Made by a program: the position numbers and the translations under genes | The notes under the pieces: model-generated | The model's input: the letters and a program-made list of their open reading frames with translations, nothing else | What the model was told of the DNA's origin: nothing | Database searches by the model: none | NCBI GenBank assembly: GCA_007128555.1 | Contig: SKXF01000452.1 | Span: forward strand, 1 to 12,283 | Direction of reading: 5' to 3' | DNA from: Clostridia bacterium | Lineage (GTDB): Bacteria; Bacillota_E; SLMV01; PUMD01 | DNA length: 12,283 nt | Shown here: positions 1 to 6,105 of the stretch, piece after piece | Layout of the letters: every line of letters begins with the position of its first letter | How positions within the stretch are numbered: position 1 is the stretch's first letter

Positions 1-133
1 GATCGAGAACTCCGAAGGGAAGTACCGTGGTTACAGAGGAACCCGTAAGGCTTGTGATGGTCACCAGCAGGTAGGCAATGTGGGTTTTGAGAAACAATAA
101 CAGAACCAGTAGCCACTTGGCACCTTGAGACAT
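1..133 (-). CDS. Partial membrane protein, N-terminal 44 residues
   Basis: The minus strand has an open frame from an ATG at 131-133 to the left edge of the window, 44 codons without a stop. A good ribosome binding site (AGGGAGGG, about six bases before the ATG) supports the start. The peptide begins MSQGAKWLLVLLLFLK and continues with hydrophobic and Thr/Ser-rich residues, consistent with an N-terminal transmembrane helix or uncleaved signal around residues 7-28. The rest of the gene lies outside the window, so the family cannot be named. It is transcribed divergently from the dehydratase at 451. The open frame, the binding site and the promoter-like sequence upstream together make it more likely real than chance. 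Confidence 0.6.
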   Translation of the reverse strand, partial: MSQGAKWLLVLLLFLKTHIAYLLVTITSLTGSSVTTVLPFGVLD

Positions 134-150
134 GATATCCCTCCCTGATC

Positions 151-179
151 AGTGTATCAACGATTGCCCGGTTATCCAA
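151..179 (-). promoter_or_regulatory. Candidate promoter for the divergent minus-strand gene
   Basis: On the minus strand TTGGAT (174-179) and TACACT (151-156) are separated by 17 bases, and the -10 element lies 17 bases before the ATG at 133. The matches to consensus are partial (TTG of the -35; four of six of the -10). The leader would be very short. Weak but well placed. Confidence 0.3.
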
Positions 180-450
180 CCGGCCGCTATCAGGGGCGAA
201 TCGTCAGCCCATCTTCTGATGGCCACGGTGCCGAGTAACCTACTTATGTTCATGACAATCGACCGGTTGATGAAATCCGACGAGGGCAAGCAACCGAGCG
301 CTACAGCGCAGTGCAAGCACGGATGGTCATCACGTTCCTATTCCAAATCGTCTGCCTCATCTCAGCCGTGATGGCGTCATGAATCTACCGTTTACGTCGG
401 AAGGCCCAGGTGCTACGATGACAACATATGGATCACCTGAGAAAGGACTG

Positions 451-1431
451 ATGCTCGTGCCTCTGCAACCGGTTCCAAGATCAGGGGAGATGTGGGCAGC
501 CCGACGTCGGCTCCGCTCTCGTTTGCATCCCACGCCCCTAGTGCGATCGTCATGGATCGAGGAGATCACCGGGGATGAATGCTACCTCAAGATGGAATCC
601 TTACAACCGACGGGTTCCTTCAAGGTCCGCGGGGCGTACAACAAACTCATGCTGCAGGGACGCTCCATGGGTCCCACCATCCTGACAGCCTCAAGCGGGA
701 ATCACGGTGCAGCCGTTGCCCTGGCCGCCTCCGAACTGGGCCTCGAAGCCCGCGTGGTGGTACCGGTCGGCACGCCTTCTGCCAAGATTAGCAACATACA
801 GCGCTTCGGGGCCATCGTGGTCGAACATGGCACATCCTATGATGAGGCCGAGGCGTTCGCTTTCCGTACTGCCGCGAAAGAGCAATTGCCCTTAATACAT
901 CCTTTTTCCGACCGGGATATCATCGCTGGCCAGGGTACCGTAGCCCTGGAGGTCTTCGATCTCCTTGACGCGCCCCTCACGTTCGTCGTACCCGTGGGAG
1001 GCGGCGGCCTCATCAGTGGAATCGCCCTGGCAGCCAAAGCGGTCAGCCCCCATAGTGCTGTCGTCGGTGTGCAGCCTGCGGCCTCTCAGCCCATGGTGCA
1101 GTCATTTAACTCTGGAGAGTTCATCGAAGTCTCCCATGGTCCCACGCTTTCCGAGGCAACCAGTGGGAGTATATCACCCGACACTCTGGGTGTTGTGATG
1201 GACCATGTGGCTGCGATGATTGCGGTGACGGAAGATGAGATCGCAGGAGCCATGCGGCAGCTTATTCTGCAGGAACGTATGGTTGCTGAGGGGGCAGGGG
1301 CCCTCTCGATCGCCGCCGTTCTGGAAGCACAGGTACCCGCTGAACTGCCCCGTCCCCTGGTACTGATTCTATCCGGACGCAACGTCAACCCAGATGTCAT
1401 CATTTCTGTGATGGATGGGAAGGACGAGTAG
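451..1431 (+). CDS. Serine/threonine dehydratase, PLP-dependent, short (no ACT domain)
   Basis: Fold-type II PLP enzyme expected to deaminate L-threonine or L-serine to 2-oxobutyrate or pyruvate plus ammonia in the cytoplasm. Numbered from 451 (326 residues), the PLP lysine is K58 in GSFKVRGAYNK. The SSGNHG substrate loop is at about 81-86, the phosphate-binding glycine run GGGGL at 183-187, and the EGAGA motif near 280. There is no C-terminal ACT domain, so it resembles catabolic (TdcB-like) or hydroxyectoine-utilisation (EutB-like) enzymes rather than feedback-regulated IlvA. The start is uncertain: in-frame ATGs occur at 379, 418, 451 and 490. The one at 451 has AAAGGA just upstream and leaves an N-terminus of normal family length, while 418 has a weak AGG. 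One oddity is SGRN near residue 308, where relatives usually have SGGN. The gene stands alone, with no amino-acid biosynthesis neighbours. Confidence 0.88.
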   Translation: MLVPLQPVPRSGEMWAARRRLRSRLHPTPLVRSSWIEEITGDECYLKMESLQPTGSFKVRGAYNKLMLQGRSMGPTILTASSGNHGAAVALAASELGLEARVVVPVGTPSAKISNIQRFGAIVVEHGTSYDEAEAFAFRTAAKEQLPLIHPFSDRDIIAGQGTVALEVFDLLDAPLTFVVPVGGGGLISGIALAAKAVSPHSAVVGVQPAASQPMVQSFNSGEFIEVSHGPTLSEATSGSISPDTLGVVMDHVAAMIAVTEDEIAGAMRQLILQERMVAEGAGALSIAAVLEAQVPAELPRPLVLILSGRNVNPDVIISVMDGKDE

Positions 1432-1489
1432 ATCGCAGCAGGATGATCACAGGCCCTGTGAGGGGAAAGGTACCCGAGACGTCCCGTTT

Positions 1490-1837
1490 ATGGCCAAATG
1501 TGCCCCAAGTGCAACGAAACAGGTTGCAGGAGTCGCACCGTTTATCCAAAGAGTAGATGCACAGCAGTTCACCGCTATTCTGGATTAGCCTATCCAGCGA
1601 GAACTCCATCCACAGGCCGGGCGCGTAGGGTTGGCTTTTGCCCTTCTGGCTCTTCGCAGATCCAAAAACTAAAGGCTTCAGTTGGAGAAGGCCCTGGAGA
1701 GGCTCACAGGCTCTCATCAGCGGCATTTTCTTGCGGTCCGTCTCTCATTTTTGCTCGTAGGTAGTCGTCACTCTGAGAAATCCCCTCTGACCGTCCACGA
1801 GCAAGGTAAGGATGCGTCACCCTATACAACGTGTTGA
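1490..1837 (+). pseudogene. Decayed reading frame of unknown identity, two internal stops
   Basis: One plus-strand frame from an ATG at 1490 to a TGA at 1835-1837 reads as a plausible protein interrupted only by TAG at 1586-1588 and TAA at 1670-1672. The peptide has amphipathic helix-like stretches (LAFALLALRRSKN, then RLQLEKALERLTGSHQRHF). Average composition and helix patterning look coding, but no clear binding site precedes the ATG and I do not recognise the family. A transposase remnant is possible but not shown. It lies between the dehydratase and a second decayed segment, so the whole 1.43-2.36 kb stretch may be a graveyard. Confidence 0.3.
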
Positions 1838-1911
1838 TTGAGCCCGTTGCATCGTCTCTTTCGGCATATACTCCGTCAGTTAAGTGCCACTGTGCGCTGG
1901 ATATACCCTGG

Positions 1912-1940
1912 TTGACAGGGCTAGTTGCTTTCTATATTCT
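1912..1940 (+). promoter_or_regulatory. Sigma-70-type promoter before the decayed regulator
   Basis: A perfect -35 box TTGACA (1912-1917) is followed after 17 bases by TATTCT (1935-1940). An overlapping TATATT (1933-1938) gives a 15-base spacing. It lies about 45 bases before the ATG at 1985. It could still drive transcription through the degenerate genes into the molybdoenzyme operon. Confidence 0.6.
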
Positions 1941-1955
1941 CATATAGCCATATAG
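1932..1955 (+). promoter_or_regulatory. Operator-like repeats over the -10 region (ArsR-type candidate)
   Basis: CTATAT (1932-1937) and ATATAG (1942-1947) form a perfect 6-base inverted repeat with a 4-base centre overlapping the -10 box. CATATAG is then repeated directly (1941-1947 and 1949-1955). AT-rich inverted repeats overlapping the promoter of their own gene are typical of ArsR-family operators, which fits the broken regulator just downstream. The regulator identity is inferred. Confidence 0.45.
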
Positions 1956-1984
1956 TTTGCTCTGTATCCTGTAGAGTGAGAGTC

Positions 1985-2103
1985 ATGGCTATGGGCGGCA
2001 TTCACCAGTTGAAAACGCTCGTCAGGGCCTTGGCCCATCCTGTCGGATGCAGATCCTTGAGGTGCTTGTTTACGAGGGCAGAAAGACGGTAACCGTGGTT
2101 TGA
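1985..2103 (+). pseudogene. Winged-helix (ArsR-like) regulator fragment, frameshifted
   Basis: The ATG at 1985 opens MAMGGIHQLKTLVRALAHPV, which matches the start of ArsR-family regulators (LKALAHPxRxxIL). At 2044-2045 one base appears to be missing: the frame must change for the expected RMQILEVLVYEGRKTV to follow, which then hits TGA at 2101-2103. In the original frame translation ends early at a TAA after about 36 residues. Only the first helices of a roughly 100-residue domain remain, so DNA-binding function is very unlikely. After the TGA the same corrected frame continues directly into the ferredoxin remnant, so the ancestor may have been two genes after a deletion, or a fused regulator-ferredoxin. 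A sequencing error could explain the frameshift but not the missing domain. Confidence 0.55.
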
Positions 2104-2121
2104 TCGGTCGCAGAGGGCCCG

Positions 2122-2360
2122 GTGAGCATTCCTGATACTCTCAGGGAAAAGATGCCTTGGCATTCAACGGTAGCTCTGGACCAATATACGGGGTGTGGGG
2201 TGTACTACGACGTCTGTCCGCATGGAACGAGTGGGATGATGATCTGGACCAACGTGGCCAAGCTTACAGCCGCATGGTCGACTGCTCCAACTTCAGGGTG
2301 GAATGCTCGACAGAGGCCATCGCGTTCGCGCCCCTGTCTATGCTCCGGAGGTTTCGTTGA
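2122..2360 (+). pseudogene. Decayed 4Fe-4S ferredoxin
   Basis: From about 2152 the peptide reads MPWHSTVALDQYTGCGVYYDVCPHG, clearly related to the first cluster motif CxxCxxCxxxCP of bacterial 2[4Fe-4S] ferredoxins, but with Tyr at the first and third cysteine positions. Near 2225-2235 the frame shifts, and the second half continues as DDDLDQRGQAYSRMVDCSNF followed by RVECSTEAIAFAP, ending at TGA 2358-2360. In the second motif one cysteine is Phe and about three residues are missing. The TEAIAFAP tail is typical of ferredoxins. Neither cluster could assemble normally. An in-frame GTG at 2122 could begin it. It sits directly before the chaperone and molybdoenzyme genes and was probably once their electron-transfer partner. 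Confidence 0.65.
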
Positions 2361-2456
2361 GGTTGCATGAACTTGCGGGGACTGCGAGGTATCTGTGGGA
2401 CAGCCGATCTCGATGACGGTGCAAAGGGGGGCATTGTAGGTCGTTTTGCTATGAGG

Positions 2457-2461
2457 GGAGG
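2457..2461 (+). promoter_or_regulatory. Strong ribosome binding site that decides the chaperone start
   Basis: GGAGG inside a longer GAGGGGAGGA run lies 7 bases before an in-frame TTG at 2469. This is far better than the GAGG with a 4-base gap before the longer-frame ATG at 2367, and the residues between 2367 and 2469 show no TorD-like sequence. Confidence 0.55.
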
Positions 2462-2468
2462 ACTGAAT

Positions 2469-3047
2469 TTGCCTGTTCAAAGCCGCATCATGCACTACAC
2501 GTTGCTGGCGGGTTTGCTCACCGATGTGGTAGACCTCAATCTCCTGTGTAACCCGGAGTTGTCCGAGGATGAAGAGGTCATGCGTCCCGTGGCAGAGAAG
2601 GCGGACGCTTGGTTGTCATCTGGCGAAGACGCGAACGCCCGATTGAAGAAAGAGTTTGCGCGCCTGTTTCTGCTGCCCGGTGGCGTTAGACCCTATGAAT
2701 CGGTCTACCTCGGGCGGCAACCGATTCTGATGCAGGAACCGTGGGTGGAGGTGCGCGAGTTCTACGCGAGCCGGGGCTGGCAACTGGATGACTCTCCTCT
2801 GCCGGAAGATCATGCTGCCGTGGAGCTGTCGTTCATGGCTCACCTCCTTTCGGGAGACCACCCATCGGAGGCGAATGCGTTTTTTGCCGAGCATGTAAAC
2901 CGGTGGATTCCCGATCTGTTCGAGGACGTGTACACGAATCAACATGCCGACTTCTATCAGTCTGTGGCGGAGTATGGCCTGGCCTTTTTGCGGGCCGACA
3001 GTGGCTTGGATGAAGAGGGAGGTTCGAAAACGCATGAGCGAGTCTGA
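2469..3047 (+). CDS. TorD/DmsD-family chaperone for the molybdoenzyme
   Basis: Cytoplasmic, all-helical maturation chaperone expected to bind the Tat signal or core of the molybdopterin enzyme encoded next and hold it until cofactor insertion. With the TTG start at 2469 it has 192 residues, the usual family length. Family-like features are EFARLFLLPGGVRPYESVY (62-80), the signature PEDHAAVELSFMAHLL (112-127), and the helix FFAEHVNRWIPDLFEDV (138-154). The alternative ATG at 2367 would give 226 residues with an unrelated N-terminal tail. Its 3' end overlaps the molybdoenzyme start by 14 bases (3034-3047), indicating translational coupling. Genomic pairing with a Tat-signal molybdoenzyme fits this role. 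Confidence 0.85.
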   Translation: MPVQSRIMHYTLLAGLLTDVVDLNLLCNPELSEDEEVMRPVAEKADAWLSSGEDANARLKKEFARLFLLPGGVRPYESVYLGRQPILMQEPWVEVREFYASRGWQLDDSPLPEDHAAVELSFMAHLLSGDHPSEANAFFAEHVNRWIPDLFEDVYTNQHADFYQSVAEYGLAFLRADSGLDEEGGSKTHERV

Positions 3048-5301
3048 CAGGTTCGATCTTAGTAGAAGGGGCTTTCTGAAGCTTGCGCTGGGAACGGGTG
3101 TTGCCCTGGGGACCGGCATATCGGTGCCCACCTTTGCAAGGGCTTCAGATCGCGAAGGAATCGTGGAAGACTCTGAAGAGGTCATCCCGACATTCTGCAG
3201 CGTATGCAGTGGTGGATGCGGGATGAAGGCCTACGTTGACCGTGGACGGCTGGTTCACCTGGCCGGGAATCCTTATGACCTAGCAGCAGGCGACCCGTTT
3301 GATCCGGAGGCGGGTGGTCGTCTCTGCGTGAAGGGACAGGCTGCTATCAAGACCCTGTATGATCCCGATCGCGTGAAGTTCCCCATGAAGAGGACAAACC
3401 CTGCCAAGGGAATGGGGGAGGATCCTGGGTTTGTGAGAATCTCCTGGGCGGAAGCGATCGAGTTGGCAGCCGATGGGCTGAATCAGGTCATTGATGAACA
3501 TGGCCCCGAATCGTTGATGGTGCTGAGTAGGAGCCACCCCTATTCCATGCGGCTCGGTAGGGCTATAGGAACGCCTAACTTTATCGCTCACCAGTCGACC
3601 TGTTTTACCAGCCAGCAGGCAGCCTGGGCCGCCATGGTGACGGGAGGGGCAAAGCCATGGACTTATGATGTGCAGAGCTGCCGGTATATCCTCTCCTTTG
3701 GGTGGGATGGCCTGGGGAAAGGGAAGAACATGCAGGTTCGCAACACCACCCGGGCCCTGGAGGCTGGTGCTCGCCTCGTCGTGCTTGATCCGTACAAGTC
3801 TGTCACCGCCTCGAAGGCCCACGAGTGGATCCCGATCACACCGGGCACCGACCTGGCCTTTTGCCTGGCCATGATCCACGTCATTGTCACGGAGGAGTTG
3901 TATGATCGGCAGTTCGTGGATCGCTACACGTACGGTATTGACCAGGTTACCGAGTTTGCGGCCGAGTACACACCCGGATGGGCAGCCGAGATCACCGGTG
4001 TTCCGGAAGAGACCATCACCCGCATTGCTCGGGAGTTTGCCGACACTGCGCCAGCGCACATTCCCAGCCACAAGCGTGATGCCGCGGGTCCGAACTACGC
4101 GAACAGTTGGAAGCTGGCCCAGGCGCAGTTGATTCTGAATGCGCTGGTCGGGACCATTGACCGTCCGGGCGGTACAATATTGCCACGCAACCCGAGTATG
4201 CCGGGGCTCGACGCGGTGTTTCCCCCACCCGCCTACCCTGAAGCCCGACAGGAGCGGATTGATGCCTGGGAGCAGAACAATCCCATACTCAAGGGCAATG
4301 TTGCTGGGAACTTCGCAACCCTGGCCCACGGTATTCTCAACGAGGACCCGTATCCCGTCAAGGCAGCCCTCGTGCGGAGCTACAATACGCTTTCCTTCCC
4401 CAACGCGGTGAGGATGACGGAAGCCCTTGCCGGCCTGGACTTCATGGTGTGCTGCGAGATCTATCCCTCTGAGATGGCGCAGCTTGCCGACGTGGTTCTT
4501 CCTGAGCCTTATTGGCTGGAGATCTCGGGCCTCAGCGCTCGTGGGTATCACAGCATGTACCCCCAGATCGCCGTGCGGCTTCCCACGGTTCGTTCACTGC
4601 ATGACACCAAGGGCTTCGGGACGATCATCACGGAACTCGCAGAGGCCATGGGGTATGGTGAGTATTTCGAGGGCGTGTCGGGTGCCGAGTTCAATGACCA
4701 GCAGCTGCAGGCCGTCGGCACCTCGTGGAAGGACCTGGTTGACAGCCCGCACGGAATCTGGGAGGACCGGCAGCCGTTCAAACCGCGCACGGAGTTCAAC
4801 ACCCCAAGTGGAAAGATCGAGCTGTATGCAACCGTACTCAGAGATGCCGGGTATGACCCCCTGCCGCACTGGATGCCCCGGCGGGAGGAGCCTTCCGAGG
4901 GATATCCGTACCATTTCCTCATCGGGCGTCCGGCCATGCACAAGATGACGCAGACCCAGAACAATTCAATCCTGATGGAGGTTTACCCCGAGAACTACGC
5001 CACCATGAACACCGCACTCGGCAAGGAGCTGGGTATCCGTGACGGAGATGAGGTGTACGTGGAGTCGCGCGTCGGGAAGATCAAGATCAAAGCGCGGCTG
5101 ATCGAGGGCATCCGCCCGGATTGTGTGCAGGTCGTGCACGGCTTTGGCCACTGGAGTCGAGACCTGACCCGCGCAAATCAGGTGGGCGCGAACGATGGTG
5201 ACCTCATACCCGATATGACCTTCGAGGAGATGTCTGCCCTTGGAGATCCCGGTATGGGGGCGTGTATGACGGACTTCGGCGTCAACGTGTACAAGGCGTA
5301 G
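3034..5301 (+). CDS. Molybdopterin oxidoreductase, polysulfide/thiosulfate reductase class, Tat-exported
   Basis: Catalytic subunit of a DMSO-reductase-superfamily enzyme, 755 residues, close to PsrA/PhsA length. The start at 3034 (GGGAGG about 11 bases upstream) places a perfect twin-arginine motif SRRGFLK at 10-16 and a hydrophobic stretch to about 36, so the folded enzyme should be exported to the outer face of the membrane. An N-terminal [4Fe-4S] site is formed by C55, C58, C62 and C98, with the usual lysine at 100. C190 (HQSTCFTSQQ) is the likely molybdenum ligand. The molybdopterin-binding stretches PGTDLAF, GTIDRPGG and DVVLPEPYWLE are recognisable, and the C-terminal MopB dinucleotide-binding domain begins near residue 630. 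The substrate cannot be read from sequence: polysulfide, thiosulfate, tetrathionate or an arsenic/selenium oxyanion are all possible. It is followed by its iron-sulfur subunit after 27 bases. Confidence 0.9.
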   Translation: MSESDRFDLSRRGFLKLALGTGVALGTGISVPTFARASDREGIVEDSEEVIPTFCSVCSGGCGMKAYVDRGRLVHLAGNPYDLAAGDPFDPEAGGRLCVKGQAAIKTLYDPDRVKFPMKRTNPAKGMGEDPGFVRISWAEAIELAADGLNQVIDEHGPESLMVLSRSHPYSMRLGRAIGTPNFIAHQSTCFTSQQAAWAAMVTGGAKPWTYDVQSCRYILSFGWDGLGKGKNMQVRNTTRALEAGARLVVLDPYKSVTASKAHEWIPITPGTDLAFCLAMIHVIVTEELYDRQFVDRYTYGIDQVTEFAAEYTPGWAAEITGVPEETITRIAREFADTAPAHIPSHKRDAAGPNYANSWKLAQAQLILNALVGTIDRPGGTILPRNPSMPGLDAVFPPPAYPEARQERIDAWEQNNPILKGNVAGNFATLAHGILNEDPYPVKAALVRSYNTLSFPNAVRMTEALAGLDFMVCCEIYPSEMAQLADVVLPEPYWLEISGLSARGYHSMYPQIAVRLPTVRSLHDTKGFGTIITELAEAMGYGEYFEGVSGAEFNDQQLQAVGTSWKDLVDSPHGIWEDRQPFKPRTEFNTPSGKIELYATVLRDAGYDPLPHWMPRREEPSEGYPYHFLIGRPAMHKMTQTQNNSILMEVYPENYATMNTALGKELGIRDGDEVYVESRVGKIKIKARLIEGIRPDCVQVVHGFGHWSRDLTRANQVGANDGDLIPDMTFEEMSALGDPGMGACMTDFGVNVYKA

Positions 5302-5328
5302 CTTCTGGCGACGAGAGGAGGGCCATTG

Positions 5329-6105
5329 ATGGCCATGATGAATGATTCCGTGATGTTGGTTGACCAGTCCCTCTGTGTGGGTTGCGAGGCCTGCACGGCG
5401 GTTTGCAAGGCCGTCTACGATGTCTCTAAAGGAATCTTTCGCACGAAGATCGACCGTACGGACACCGGCACGTATCCGACAGTGAACATCAGCTACAACA
5501 AGAGAGCCTGTGCACATTGTGCGGAGGCCGCCTGTGTCATGGCATGCCCGACCAATGCATGCCAGAAAACCTCCGATGGATTCACGGTGGTTGATGACCG
5601 GTTGTGCATAAAGTGCAACTACTGTGCCGCCAATTGTCCGTATGGTGCTGTTCATTATGATCGCTCGAAGAATGCGATTGAGAAGTGTACATTCTGCCTG
5701 CCCCGCATTCGCGAGGGGTTACCTCCGCTGTGTGCTGAGACCTGCACATCACGGGTGATCCGTTATGGAAGTCGTTCCGAAATGCTTAATCTTGCCAGGG
5801 AACGCGTGGCGTCATTGAAAGACCAGGGTTACGCCAATGCCCAGGTATACGGCGAGACGGAGCTGGGGGGACTGAGGGTGCTTTCGGTGCTCACCGATTC
5901 TCCCGACAAGTATGCGCTTCCGGTCGATCCACACATCCGCTTTGGACTGAGGCTTTGGCAGATGCTTCCGCTCACGCCGGCCGTTCTCATTGCCGGTGGA
6001 GTGGTTCTGGGTGCCAACTACCTGCAAACGCAGTTCATCCAGAGGAAGCGGGATGTGGGCTCATCGAAAGACGAAGCGCATTCTGAGAAGGGAGGAGACA
6101 CCTGA
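5329..6105 (+). CDS. Four-cluster [4Fe-4S] electron-transfer subunit with C-terminal membrane anchor
   Basis: DmsB/PsrB/HybA-type subunit carrying electrons between the molybdoenzyme and the membrane partner. The ATG at 5329 is preceded by AGGAGGG with a 6-base gap; 258 residues. All 16 cluster cysteines are present: C16/19/22/26, C61/64/69/73, C93/96/99/103 and C120/123/135/139. After the ferredoxin-like core, residues about 212-232 form a hydrophobic helix followed by QRKR and a polar tail. This resembles the single C-terminal anchor of HybA or FdnH and is absent from plain DmsB. It has no signal peptide, so it probably travels with the Tat-signal catalytic subunit. Its TGA overlaps the next gene's ATG (TGATG, 6103-6107), so the two are translationally coupled. 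Confidence 0.9.
   Translation: MAMMNDSVMLVDQSLCVGCEACTAVCKAVYDVSKGIFRTKIDRTDTGTYPTVNISYNKRACAHCAEAACVMACPTNACQKTSDGFTVVDDRLCIKCNYCAANCPYGAVHYDRSKNAIEKCTFCLPRIREGLPPLCAETCTSRVIRYGSRSEMLNLARERVASLKDQGYANAQVYGETELGGLRVLSVLTDSPDKYALPVDPHIRFGLRLWQMLPLTPAVLIAGGVVLGANYLQTQFIQRKRDVGSSKDEAHSEKGGDT

Noticed and set aside
132..371. Plus-strand open frame of 79 codons between the two divergent genes
   Set aside because: No binding site, composition like non-coding DNA, and it begins inside the start region of the minus-strand gene.
1446..1460. Inverted repeat TCACAG-GCC-CTGTGA after the dehydratase as a terminator
   Set aside because: Only a six-base stem with a three-base loop and no T-run; too weak to call.
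1400..1726. Minus-strand open frame of 108 codons
   Set aside because: It overlaps the end of the dehydratase gene, has no good binding site and no family resemblance; the plus-strand stop-bridged frame in the same place looks more protein-like.
2944..3033. Upstream extension of the molybdoenzyme frame from an ATG at 2944
   Set aside because: It lies wholly inside the chaperone gene and would put 30 extra residues before the twin-arginine motif; the ATG at 3034 has a binding site and gives a normal Tat signal.
3280..4551. Long minus-strand open frame of 423 codons
   Set aside because: Antisense to the molybdopterin oxidoreductase, whose plus-strand motifs are unmistakable; the product is rich in His, Arg and Gly and shows no family features.
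4966..5655. Minus-strand open frame of 229 codons across the psrA/psrB-like junction
   Set aside because: It runs antisense through two clearly coding genes and has no binding site or recognisable motif.
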